Source: Limosilactobacillus caccae
GTDB taxonomy: Bacteria; Bacillota; Bacilli; Lactobacillales; Lactobacillaceae
Assembly (NCBI RefSeq): GCF_900156885.1
Contig: NZ_FTOY01000004.1
Location: 62,001-126,000, forward strand
Direction: 5' to 3'
Length of the DNA: 64,000 nt
Shown here: in pieces, positions 39,130 to 48,013 of the stretch
Layout: the number at the start of each line of letters is the position of its first letter
How positions within the stretch are numbered: position 1 is the stretch's first letter
The notes under the pieces: generated by a model
Database searches by the model: none
What the model saw: the letters and a program-made list of their open reading frames with translations, nothing else
Told to the model about the DNA's origin: nothing
Position numbers and translations under genes: made by a program

Positions 39130-40272
39130 ATGTTAGCAAACGAAAAGATTAAAGTACTGCAGGACCTGATTCAAATCAACTCTGTTAACGGGAACGAAGA
39201 CAAGGTCGCTCACTATCTCCAATCCCTGCTGCAAAGTCACGGAATCGCAACGCGGGTTGACGAGTTTGGTGACCACCGTGCCAACTTAATTGCTGAAATC
39301 GGTCAGGGAACCGACTCCCGCGTGCTCGGGTTAACCGGGCACCAGGACACTGTCGCAACTAGTAATCTCGACGCTTGGCAATACCCTCCTTTCAGCGGGA
39401 CGGTTGTTGGCGACCGGATTTACGGCCGTGGTTCGACTGACATGAAGAGTGGGCTCGCCGCCCAGGCATTAGCGCTGATTGAACTTGCTGAAAGCAACGA
39501 ACTACCGCGCGGGAGAGTCCGCTTCATCGCGACTGCCGGCGAAGAATTAGGAACCCTCGGCGCCAACCGCTTAGAAAAGCAAGGAATCGCTAAGGACTTA
39601 TCCGCCCTGATCGTCGGTGAACCAACCGGCGGTAACGTTGTCTTCGCTCATTCCGGTAGCATCAACTATCAAGTCACTAGTACCGGGAAAACGTGTCACA
39701 GTTCAAACCCCAGCCAAGGGATTAACGCTATTCAGGGCTTGATCAAGTTTGTCGAAGAAGAAGCCCACCTCTTTGATGACGGGACAGATGACCCGTACCT
39801 CGGCAAAGTCCAGCACAGCATTACTGTTTTCAATGGTGGGGACCAGGTTAACATGATCCCTAATAGTGCAACCCTTGAGGGAAATATTCGCCCAACGGCA
39901 GCCTTTAATAACGACCAAATCATTGCACGTCTTGAGGCCGCACTCGACTACCTTAACGCGACTACGCCTTACCAGCTTGAGCTAAATATCTTCCACAACT
40001 TCCGACCAATTGCGACGGCGCCGGATGACCGTTTTGTTGAGATTGCCTTTAATTCATCACAAGCAAATGCCCCGCAAGACGTTAAGAAGAGTATTATCAA
40101 CGGCGCAACTGACGCCAGCATCTTTACCCTGCACCGGCCAGACCTCCCTGTCGTAATTCTCGGTTGTGACGCCTGGAACCGCGCGCATAAAATCAACGAA
40201 TACACTACGGTTTCTAGTTATCTCGCCACAATTGATACTTACAAGCAAATTGCGCAAAATTACTTTGCCTAA
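39130..40272 (+). CDS. M20-family metallopeptidase (ArgE/DapE type)
   Basis: 380 residues. GLTGHQDTVA and GRGSTDMKSGLAAQ hold the first His/Asp zinc ligands, ATAGEELGTLGA the catalytic Glu, and HSGSINYQVTSTGKTCHSS starts the dimerisation domain. The fold assignment is firm. The substrate is not: the best known relatives deacylate N-acetylornithine or N-succinyl-diaminopimelate. Because it ends a methionine-responsive operon, an N-acyl amino acid, an N-acylmethionine or a dipeptide is worth considering. AAGGAGGG precedes the start. Confidence 0.85.
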   Translation: MLANEKIKVLQDLIQINSVNGNEDKVAHYLQSLLQSHGIATRVDEFGDHRANLIAEIGQGTDSRVLGLTGHQDTVATSNLDAWQYPPFSGTVVGDRIYGRGSTDMKSGLAAQALALIELAESNELPRGRVRFIATAGEELGTLGANRLEKQGIAKDLSALIVGEPTGGNVVFAHSGSINYQVTSTGKTCHSSNPSQGINAIQGLIKFVEEEAHLFDDGTDDPYLGKVQHSITVFNGGDQVNMIPNSATLEGNIRPTAAFNNDQIIARLEAALDYLNATTPYQLELNIFHNFRPIATAPDDRFVEIAFNSSQANAPQDVKKSIINGATDASIFTLHRPDLPVVILGCDAWNRAHKINEYTTVSSYLATIDTYKQIAQNYFA

Positions 40273-40310
40273 AAACGACATAGCTACCGTGGTTGGGGAT
40301 AAATACTAAA

Positions 40311-40352
40311 AAAAGAGGATGAGAAAAATGAACTTTTCTCATCCTCTTTTAT
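40311..40352. terminator. Shared terminator, met operon and acetoin reductase
   Basis: AAAAGAGGATGAGAA and TTCTCATCCTCTTTT pair into a strong stem between convergent genes. Confidence 0.9.
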
Positions 40353-40380
40353 TGTACTGCCAGCTAAGGGCGTGCTGTTT

Positions 40381-41214
<834 letters not shown>

Positions 41215-41409
41215 TCAGCACTTGCAAGAGCTTTCACAAAGCCTTAAAAAGATTAAGCTAAGGCCCCCTGCTTCATTAATTTCTCCTAAGTAATTTGGGC
41301 CGATTTCTTACTAAAATATAAGCTGAAAAATAGTTACTTTTTGCACAGAAATGTTATACTGGAGGTGTTGAAAGCGATAACAGAATTATTGAAAGGTAGG
41401 GTGTTTATC

Positions 41410-41511
41410 ATGATGTCATTATTAAGTAACGTAATTGCTGTTGTTAGTTTTGTCGGACTCGTTTTAGCTTCAGCCGCTAATTTAATTGCTGGTGGTAAGC
41501 ACCAGATGTAA
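41410..41511 (+). CDS. Tiny hydrophobic membrane peptide, 33 residues (paralog A)
   Basis: Starts ATGATGTC with GAAAGGTAGGG about 6 nt upstream. The product, MMSLLSNVIAVVSFVGLVLA plus a 13-residue tail ending GGKHQM, is one membrane helix with a short positive end. The promoter has an extended -10 TGTTATACT at 41351. It stands alone between convergent or divergent neighbours and ends at a strong terminator. It is clearly related to the peptide at 61793-61885: both begin MMS, share SN.IA..SFV.L and have the same length of helix. I recognise no named family. Confidence 0.75.
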   Translation: MMSLLSNVIAVVSFVGLVLASAANLIAGGKHQM

Positions 41512-41533
41512 CGACTACCGATTAGATAGTAAA

Positions 41534-41590
41534 ATGACTAGCTAACCAAATTCCTACGCCAAATAAGGATTTTGTTAGCTAGTCATTTTT
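41534..41590. terminator. Long bidirectional terminator after peptide A
   Basis: ATGACTAGCTAAC and GTTAGCTAGTCAT flank an inner AAATTCCT/AAGGATTT pair; five T follow on the plus strand. The msrB stop codon lies at its edge, so both transcripts may end here. Confidence 0.85.
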
Positions 41591-42017
41591 ATTTAAATAA
41601 CGCGCGGTATTCGTCGTAGCCTTCTTCTGCCAACTGAGCAACTGGCACAAAGCGGAGCGCAGCGGAATTAATGCAGTAGCGCAAGCCACCCCGGTCAAGC
41701 GGCCCATCGGTAAAGACGTGGCCAAGGTGCGAATTAGCTTGCTTACTCCGCACTTCCGTTCGTTCCATGCCAAACGATTGGTCGCGTTTTTCTTTCAGAA
41801 CCCGTTTTTCAATCGGCTTGGTAAAGGACGGCCAGCCACAACCGGCATCATACTTATCAAGCGACGAAAACAGGGGCTCACCACTAACCACCTCAACATA
41901 TATTCCCGGCTCATCAAAGTGGTCATACTTCCCAGTAAATGGGCGTTCTGTTGCTGCCTCCTGGGTAACGGCATATTGAATTGGCGTTAGTCGTTTACGT
42001 AAGTTTTGCTCATCCAT
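41589..42017 (-). CDS. msrB: Peptide-methionine (R)-S-oxide reductase
   Basis: 142 residues. [36 protein letters not shown] and [10 protein letters not shown] are family motifs; [13 protein letters not shown] holds the catalytic cysteine. The usual zinc CxxC pairs are not seen, as in many lactobacilli. It repairs oxidised methionine in proteins. Ribosome site is a weak GGGAGGCG. Confidence 0.95.
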   Translation of the reverse strand: MDEQNLRKRLTPIQYAVTQEAATERPFTGKYDHFDEPGIYVEVVSGEPLFSSLDKYDAGCGWPSFTKPIEKRVLKEKRDQSFGMERTEVRSKQANSHLGHVFTDGPLDRGGLRYCINSAALRFVPVAQLAEEGYDEYRALFK

Positions 42018-42094
42018 TAATCAGCGCCTCCCCGTCTATTAGTATTCTAAATTATACTGTTTTGACCGCGGTAGCGCTAATTTATTGCTTGGCC

Positions 42095-42730
42095 TTATGC
42101 AAGTTGCCCCTTCCACCGGTGGGTCATTTCCCAGGAAATAATTTGAACAACCCCTGCGCATACCAAGGTTAACCCCATCGTCAAAATGGTCCCCCATAAG
42201 ATTGGGACTACCTGCTGGCTCTGCAAGCCTTCGAATAATAAATCACCGAGCCCGCCAGCATTAATGGTGGCCGCAATTGTTGCCATCGCCATTGTCGAGG
42301 CCAGGGCGACTTGGATCCCGCTAAAAACGGATGGTAAGGCTAGCGGTAATTGAACCCGCCAAAACACTTGCCGGTGGGTCATCCCCATCCCCCTTGCGAC
42401 TTCCACGAGATTAGGGTCAACTTCTTGAATTCCCGTAATAAAGGACCGTAGCAAAACATACTCCGCATACACCGTCAAAACAATCACCGCTGTCCGCATT
42501 CCCAGGCCAGAAATGGGTAATAGCATCGCAAAGAAGGCAAAGCTCGGGACGGAATATAGCAGGGAAAAGAAATATACTAGTCCCTGCAACCACTTCTTCT
42601 TGCGCATAAAAACTAATACAATCACCATTGCAATCAAGAGAGCAAGCCCGAGTGATGTCAGGACCATGATTGCGTGTTGTTCGGTCTCATAAATCAAAGT
42701 GGGACCATTTTCTTGCCAATACTCAATCAT
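42095..42730 (-). CDS. opuCD: Glycine betaine/carnitine/choline ABC permease (OpuCD type)
   Basis: 211 residues with about five helices and the EAA-type loop EVARGMGMTHRQVFWRVQLPLALPSVFSG, which contacts the ATPase. It is the last gene of opuCC-opuCB-opuCA-opuCD and overlaps opuCA by 8 nt. Role: osmoprotectant uptake. Confidence 0.9.
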   Translation of the reverse strand: MIEYWQENGPTLIYETEQHAIMVLTSLGLALLIAMVIVLVFMRKKKWLQGLVYFFSLLYSVPSFAFFAMLLPISGLGMRTAVIVLTVYAEYVLLRSFITGIQEVDPNLVEVARGMGMTHRQVFWRVQLPLALPSVFSGIQVALASTMAMATIAATINAGGLGDLLFEGLQSQQVVPILWGTILTMGLTLVCAGVVQIISWEMTHRWKGQLA

Positions 42731-43493
42731 GGTAATGCCCCCACAAGTTCTGATTTTGTTGGACGGTCCCTAAGAGATCGGCAACAAATTCAGTCGCCGG
42801 ATGGGCTACTATTTCTTCGGGAGTCGCAAATTGTTCGATCTGTCCCTCATGCATGATTAATACCCGTTGACCGAGGAACAACGCTTCGTTAATATCATGG
42901 GTCACAAACATAAAGGTTTTATCGGCTAGCGATTCATGAATCCGTTTGACCTCTTTTTGTAGTTCTAACCGGGTAAGAGCATCGAGGGCCCCAAATGGTT
43001 CATCAAACAAAACATAGGGCGGATTAGTCGCCAGTGCCCGGGCAACCCCGATTCGCTGTTGCTGGCCACCGGAAAGCTGTTGTGGATAGCGATCGACATA
43101 ATCTTTAGGCGCAAGTTGAACTAAGTTAAGCAGTTCGGTTACCCGCTGGTCAATCCTTTCTTGGTCCCACTTCAACATCTGTGGAACCACCGCAATATTT
43201 TGCCCGACAGTCATATGGGGGAATAAGCCGATTTGCTGAACGACGTAGCCCATATGACGCCGAAGCTTAACCAAGTCAAGGTCAGTAATTGTTTGTCCGT
43301 CAATCCGAATTGTCCCGGCGCTCGGCTTAATTAACCCATTGATCATTTTTAAGGTGGTCGTCTTGCCCGATCCAGATGAGCCAAGGATTGTTACTAACTC
43401 TCCCTGATTCACCGTAAAGGAAAGGTCTGGAATAACAACTTCATTGCCAAAGGCCTTCTTGACGTGTTCAAATTGAATAACTGCTTTGGTCAT
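42723..43493 (-). CDS. opuCA: Osmoprotectant ABC transporter ATP-binding protein without CBS domains
   Basis: 256 residues. Walker A GSSGSGKTT, signature YPQQLSGGQQQRIGVARAL, Walker B YVLFDEPFGALDALTR. Classical OpuCA/OpuAA proteins carry two C-terminal CBS domains that sense ionic strength; here the protein stops about 25 residues after the ATPase core, so this sensor is missing. Overlaps both neighbouring genes. Confidence 0.9.
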   Translation of the reverse strand: MTKAVIQFEHVKKAFGNEVVIPDLSFTVNQGELVTILGSSGSGKTTTLKMINGLIKPSAGTIRIDGQTITDLDLVKLRRHMGYVVQQIGLFPHMTVGQNIAVVPQMLKWDQERIDQRVTELLNLVQLAPKDYVDRYPQQLSGGQQQRIGVARALATNPPYVLFDEPFGALDALTRLELQKEVKRIHESLADKTFMFVTHDINEALFLGQRVLIMHEGQIEQFATPEEIVAHPATEFVADLLGTVQQNQNLWGHYHD

Positions 43494-44118
43494 GTTGCTG
43501 AACCCTCCTAATCAATAAGTCAAAACTAAGCATCGCGATTAACGACAATAAGGCAACACTAACGCCACCGATTACCACATAGGTCATGTCGTAGAGGCCG
43601 AGGCCAGTAAAAATCAACGTGCCCAGTCCCCCGGCCCCGATATACGTCGCCAAGGTCGCACTCGCGATAATTTCTACTAACGCTAATTTAATCCCATTTA
43701 AAATATACGGGAGGGCGAGCGGAATTTCGATTTGCCGTCGCAACTGGCGCTGGTCCATCCCTAATGCGCGGCCGACCTCTTCATAAAGCGGGCTCACCTC
43801 GTTAAAGCCTAAAATGGTATTGACTAATAATGGCGGTAAAGCTAAGACCACCAAGGCAATCAAGGCGGGAACTACCCCCGTCCCGATAAAGGGAATTAAC
43901 AAGAATAGTAATGCCAGGCTAGGGATGATCCGCAATCCCTGGGCAAAGGCAACACAAAAAGTCGCCACCGTCTTAACTCGTGAGCCAAGATAGCCAAGCG
44001 GCAGCGCAATTACCATTGAAATTAGCAAGGCCGTTGCGGAGAGAACAATATGTTGCCAAACATAGTGGAGGTATTGTCCCCCATCGCTTTGAAAATAATT
44101 AATTATTTGACCAAGCAT
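43468..44118 (-). CDS. opuCB: Glycine betaine/carnitine/choline ABC permease (OpuCB type)
   Basis: 216 residues, membrane permease; the EAA-type loop is EVGRALGMDQRQLRRQIEIPLALPYILNG, followed by ASATLATYIGAGGLGTLI. Second gene of the opuC operon; overlaps opuCA by 26 nt. Confidence 0.9.
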   Translation of the reverse strand: MLGQIINYFQSDGGQYLHYVWQHIVLSATALLISMVIALPLGYLGSRVKTVATFCVAFAQGLRIIPSLALLFLLIPFIGTGVVPALIALVVLALPPLLVNTILGFNEVSPLYEEVGRALGMDQRQLRRQIEIPLALPYILNGIKLALVEIIASATLATYIGAGGLGTLIFTGLGLYDMTYVVIGGVSVALLSLIAMLSFDLLIRRVQQHDQSSYSI

Positions 44119-44137
44119 CTAGTCACCTCCATCATAG

Positions 44138-45034
44138 TCACTTAAAGTTGCGGTTATACCAGTTTTTAGCTACCTGCTTATAGTTTTGCCCATCGACATC
44201 AACCTTTTTATTGAGACTGGTTAATTCCGTGGTCGTTAATTTCGCGTCGACCCGGTTTAACGTCTTTTCCATCTTTGGGTAGTTTTTTGCTGCCTGGCGG
44301 TTGACTAACGGTACTAGATTGTATGGCGGCCATAAGTGCTGGTTATCATCAAGCAAGCGAAACTTACCGGTCGCTAACTGGCCATCCGTCGTTGAAACAG
44401 GGGCCGCATCCCCCTTTCCCTGGGAAATGATCTTGTATTTCAAACTCGCATCATAATCGCGGTGCGTCTTAAAAGCAAACTTGCCGTATTTCTTTTCCAT
44501 CCCCGGTAAGGCGTCGGCCCGTTTATCAAATTCACCCTGGGAAACAAAGCGGATCTTGTTAGCATTCTTCTGCAAGTCGCTTAGGTTCTTAAGGTGGTAT
44601 TTTTTCGCCACCTTTTCGCTAACCGCGATCCCTTGCCGGTTATCACCAGGCGCATACTCAAAGGTCACCAGCTTATCCTTTGCAACACCGCGCTGGGCAA
44701 TTCTGGCCATCTGCGCTGCTGTCTTACCACTGCCGTTTTTCTTCAGGTAGGTTTCCACGATCGTCCCGGTATATTCAGGGTAAACATCAATTTGCCCCGT
44801 TTTGACCGCTTGATACACGAACGAGTTGGCAATATTTGGTTTTCGAATCACGCTATAGCCCGCGTCAATTAAGGCAAGGGCGTAGATTTCACTGACTACC
44901 TTGCTTTCAGTAAAGTTTTTTGAACCGACGATGATCGGTCGCTGTCTAGCAGCCAGCGCATTTTGTGGCACCATCACGCTTAAGAATAGCAAGGCGACAG
45001 CTAATAACAAGCTTATCCGTTTTCGTTTTTTCAT
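44138..45034 (-). CDS. opuCC: Osmoprotectant-binding protein (OpuCC type), secreted without lipobox
   Basis: 298 residues. The signal peptide KKRKRISLLLAVALLFLSVMV ends at a signal-peptidase-I-like site (NALA-AR). The mature start RPIIVGSKNFTESKVVSEI and YPEYTGTIVET, PVSTTDGQLATGKF are OpuC/ProX family motifs. There is no cysteine, so no lipid anchor: it may be released or held by the transporter. First gene of the operon, divergent from the Rrf2 gene. Confidence 0.9.
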   Translation of the reverse strand: MKKRKRISLLLAVALLFLSVMVPQNALAARQRPIIVGSKNFTESKVVSEIYALALIDAGYSVIRKPNIANSFVYQAVKTGQIDVYPEYTGTIVETYLKKNGSGKTAAQMARIAQRGVAKDKLVTFEYAPGDNRQGIAVSEKVAKKYHLKNLSDLQKNANKIRFVSQGEFDKRADALPGMEKKYGKFAFKTHRDYDASLKYKIISQGKGDAAPVSTTDGQLATGKFRLLDDNQHLWPPYNLVPLVNRQAAKNYPKMEKTLNRVDAKLTTTELTSLNKKVDVDGQNYKQVAKNWYNRNFK

Positions 45035-45164
45035 TTATCTGCCTCATTCGTAACTTGTTAAGTTTCATCATTAATGGTAAATATATTATTCTATTGCTTT
45101 CATGTCAAGTTCAGCGCATTTGAAATATGTAACTTTATTAGTTACAATTAAACTGGTGATGATT

Positions 45165-45620
45165 ATGAAAGTATCAACAAGATTTAGTGATAGTATCCAT
45201 ATTTTAGCATTTATCAGTATCTACCAGGGAAAACTCGCCTTGACCAGTGACAACATTGCGGGCAGTATTGAAACTTCTCCGGTAGTTGTCCGGCGGTTAA
45301 TGAGCCAGCTAAAAAAAGCCGGATTAATTAATACCACCCACGGGACAGCTGACCCCCAGCTAGCGAAGGAACCGTCGTCAATCTCCCTTTACGATGTTTT
45401 TCTCGCTGTCGAGGGCAATGTCCACCTGTTTGCGATTGATGAAAAGACTAATCCGCAATGCATTGTCGGTGGTAACATCCAAGCAACCCTCGATGAATTC
45501 TACCAGCAAGCGGAAACCGCCGCCGAAGCTAAGTTAGCTAAGGCCAGTATCCAAGACGTAATCGATACGATTCTTGTTAAGCAGGCTCAAAAAGACCATG
45601 CAAAGCAAGAAAAAAACTAA
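45165..45620 (+). CDS. Rrf2-family transcriptional regulator
   Basis: 151 residues. A winged helix (STRFSDSIHILAFISIYQ, then TSDNIAGSIETSPVVVRRLMSQLKKAGLI) precedes a dimerisation region with SLYDVFLAVEG. Only one cysteine is seen, so the three-Cys Fe-S site of IscR/NsrR is absent; this is closer to YwnA/CymR types. It lies divergent from opuCC and may regulate it. ATG 45165 is used because GGTGATGATT precedes it; upstream in-frame codons look non-coding. Confidence 0.85.
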   Translation: MKVSTRFSDSIHILAFISIYQGKLALTSDNIAGSIETSPVVVRRLMSQLKKAGLINTTHGTADPQLAKEPSSISLYDVFLAVEGNVHLFAIDEKTNPQCIVGGNIQATLDEFYQQAETAAEAKLAKASIQDVIDTILVKQAQKDHAKQEKN

Positions 45621-45720
45621 TTTAACGGTTATTAGTGTCTTACGCATATTACTAGCTAGCAACTAACTGATATGCTAACCTAACTAAGAATTATTCCGCT
45701 TAATCAAAGGAGATCAGAAG

Positions 45721-45852
45721 ATGTTAGTTCCGCCATTAGGTGTCGGCCAGATTCATGCAATCCATGAACTGTTCAAAGCGGACCCCCGCTTAGCAGCCCT
45801 CGTTTTAATTTTAATCGTGACAATTGCCTTTTATTTTCGTTATCGGCGTTAA
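45721..45852 (+). CDS. Single-helix membrane peptide, 43 residues
   Basis: AAAGGAGATCAGAAG precedes the ATG, an excellent ribosome site. The product has an amphipathic first half (LVPPLGVGQIHAIHELFKAD), a membrane helix LAALVLILIVTIAFYF and a basic end RYRR. It is unlike the 41410 and 61793 peptides. A terminator follows at 45859-45894. No function recognised. Confidence 0.72.
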   Translation: MLVPPLGVGQIHAIHELFKADPRLAALVLILIVTIAFYFRYRR

Positions 45853-45858
45853 CCAAGA

Positions 45859-45894
45859 AGGTGACTGGTGAGTGTTTTGCCAGGCGCTTTTTTA
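45859..45894 (+). terminator. Terminator after the 43-residue peptide
   Basis: GGTGACTGG and CCAGGCGCT pair imperfectly and are followed by six T. Confidence 0.55.
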
Positions 45895-46014
45895 GTTTTA
45901 AAGCTATTTTTGATAATCCCTCCCATTCTTGTTCGAATATCCCCACTTCTTTCCTAACTAAGCTTATAATGGAGTAAAGGAATGCTACGGCAATCAAAAA
46001 TCGAGGGGATTTCA

Positions 46015-47823
46015 ATGAAAAAACTTTCTAACAAGCAAAAACTAATCTTAATCATCGTCATTGCCGCAGTGGCCGTCATTTTACAATACGTCTGCCATCT
46101 GCAGCTCGCTGCACAGGTTCTCGTCACATTTGCTGGGGCCATCGTTGCTTTGTCAATGTTTATCGGGATGGTAAAAACTTTAAAGAGTGGCAAGTATGGG
46201 GTTGACCTGCTTGCCATCCTGGCTGTCGTTGCCACCCTGGCCGTTAGTGAATACTGGGCTGCAATGGTGATTCTCGTGATGCTTACCGGTGGTGACGCAC
46301 TGGAAGACTATGCAGCTAAAAAAGCCAACACCGAGTTAAAAGCCTTGCTTGATAACTCACCACAAAGCGCCCACCTTATCACCGCTGATGGTAATAAGGA
46401 TGTTGCCGTCAACGAAGTCCAGGTAGATGACCGAATTCTCGTCAAGCCCGGGGAACTCGTCCCCGTTGACGGGGTCATTAGGGTCGGAAGTGGGCTCTTT
46501 GACGAATCTTCGCTAACCGGGGAGTCACGGCCAATCGCCAAAGAAGTCGGCGATGAGGTTATGTCCGGGTCGATTAACGGGGATCACGCGGTTACCTTGC
46601 AAGTCACTAAGCTGGCAAAGGACAGTCAATACCAGCAACTGGTTAAACTAGTTAAGGAGGCGGAGACGACCCCGGCCCACTTTGTCCGCCTTGCTGACCG
46701 TTACGCGGTCCCATTTACGATCATTGCGATTATTATTTCCGCCCTTGCCTGGGCACTCTCTGGGCAGCCCGAGCGTTTCGCTGAGGTGCTCGTTGTCGCT
46801 TCACCTTGCCCGTTAATCCTTGCTGCACCGGTGGCAATGGTTTCCGGAATGAGTCGGGCCTCACGGAACGGGATCGTTGTTAAAACCGGGAGTGTACTCG
46901 AAAAGCTTGCGGCAGCTAAGACCGGGGCATTTGATAAGACCGGAACAATTACCAGCGGGCAACTCACCGTTGACAAGGTCTTTCCGGCAGATGGTATCAC
47001 CATTGACCAGCTCCTTCATTACGCTGCCAGCGCTGAGCAGCAATCGACCCATATCTTGGCCCGGTCGCTACTGACCTATGCTAGCCAGCAAGGAACTGAA
47101 CTATCGCCAGTTGATAACCTTGAGGAAACCACCGGTAAGGGGATTGCCGCCGTTGTCGATGGCCAGCAAGTAAAGGTTGGTAAATTAAAGTATGTGGCAC
47201 CGGAAAACATGGCCGCTCTCCTTACCACTACCGCGATTTACGTCAGTGTCGGCGGACAGTACTATGGTGCGGTTTCCTTTACTGACCACTTACGGCCAGA
47301 AGCAAAGGAAACGATGGAAACATTAAAGCAACACGGGGTTGATAACCTAATGATGCTTACGGGTGATCAAGCTGCCATCGCTGACCAAATTGCTGAAGAG
47401 GTCGGCATTACGATGGTCAAATCAGACCTCCTTCCCCAGGATAAAATTGCTGCCCTCAAAGCGGTGCCTGCTGATAAACACCCAGTCTTCATGGTCGGTG
47501 ACGGGGTTAACGATGCCCCATCGCTAGTCACTGCTGACGTTGGAATTGCAATGGGCGCGCATGGTTCCACTGCCGCTAGTGAATCAGCAACCGTGGTGAT
47601 CTTGAAAGATGACCTCTCCCGGGTTTCAAAGGCCGTCATTATTTCCCAGGAAACATTGCGAATCGCCAAGCAGGCCGTCTTGATTGGGATTGCAATCTGT
47701 ACTTTCCTAATGCTCGTTGCCAGCACCGGAGTGATTCCCGCCTTTGTTGGGGCGATGCTTCAAGAAGTAATCGATACAGTTTCAATCTTGTGGGCACTAA
47801 AAGCCCGCAAAGTTAATGATTAA
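46015..47823 (+). CDS. Heavy-metal P1B-type ATPase with SPC motif
   Basis: 602 residues. The actuator has SSLTGESRPI, the phosphorylation site is AFDKTGTITSG, and the hinge is VGDGVNDAPSL. The metal-site helix reads VVASPCPLILAAP, i.e. SPC instead of CPC, as in the P1B-4 group associated with cobalt, iron or zinc export. The HP locus that is usually SEHP appears as QSTHILA. There is no N-terminal metal-binding domain. Start ATG 46015 has AGGGG upstream. Metal substrate is uncertain. Confidence 0.87.
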   Translation: MKKLSNKQKLILIIVIAAVAVILQYVCHLQLAAQVLVTFAGAIVALSMFIGMVKTLKSGKYGVDLLAILAVVATLAVSEYWAAMVILVMLTGGDALEDYAAKKANTELKALLDNSPQSAHLITADGNKDVAVNEVQVDDRILVKPGELVPVDGVIRVGSGLFDESSLTGESRPIAKEVGDEVMSGSINGDHAVTLQVTKLAKDSQYQQLVKLVKEAETTPAHFVRLADRYAVPFTIIAIIISALAWALSGQPERFAEVLVVASPCPLILAAPVAMVSGMSRASRNGIVVKTGSVLEKLAAAKTGAFDKTGTITSGQLTVDKVFPADGITIDQLLHYAASAEQQSTHILARSLLTYASQQGTELSPVDNLEETTGKGIAAVVDGQQVKVGKLKYVAPENMAALLTTTAIYVSVGGQYYGAVSFTDHLRPEAKETMETLKQHGVDNLMMLTGDQAAIADQIAEEVGITMVKSDLLPQDKIAALKAVPADKHPVFMVGDGVNDAPSLVTADVGIAMGAHGSTAASESATVVILKDDLSRVSKAVIISQETLRIAKQAVLIGIAICTFLMLVASTGVIPAFVGAMLQEVIDTVSILWALKARKVND

Positions 47824-47825
47824 CT

Positions 47826-47873
47826 AAAAGGGGTTGGAAAGAAACATAGTTTCTTTCCAACCCCCTAGTTTTA
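47826..47873 (+). terminator. Terminator of the P-type ATPase
   Basis: AGGGGGTTGGAAAGAAAC-like arms (GGGGTTGGAAAGAAAC / GTTTCTTTCCAACCCC) form a 16-bp stem followed by TAGTTTT. Confidence 0.85.
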
Positions 47874-47896
47874 TCTCCGAATATTACATAGTAATC

Positions 47897-48005
47897 GCGG
47901 GAAAACAGCGAGCCCCTCAAGGGTAACTACGGACAACCGTCGGCCCGTGCCGTGCCAACGTCCATCCTAGGTTACCCCACCGGGGCTCCGAGAAGCTTTT
48001 TTCCC
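47897..48005. other. Long nested inverted repeat, candidate structured RNA or 3' UTR element
   Basis: Concentric complementary blocks: GGGAAAA (47899) with TTTTCCC (47998), GAGCCCC (47910) with GGGGCTC (47982), GGGTAAC (47921) with GTTACCC (47970), and GGAC with GTCC, capped by a GC-rich loop. It lies between the ATPase terminator and the end of the metalloprotease gene. No coding frame of note. It shares short blocks with the element at 31041-31112 (ACAGCG at one end, CCATCCT inside). Confidence 0.55.
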
Positions 48006-48013
48006 AGCTTATT

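Noticed and set aside
41370-41409. Longer version of peptide A starting at TTG 41371
   Set aside because: The GGAGG upstream lies at or before the expected transcription start of the extended -10 promoter, and the spacing to TTG is only 2 nt; ATGATG with GAAAGGTAGGG is better.
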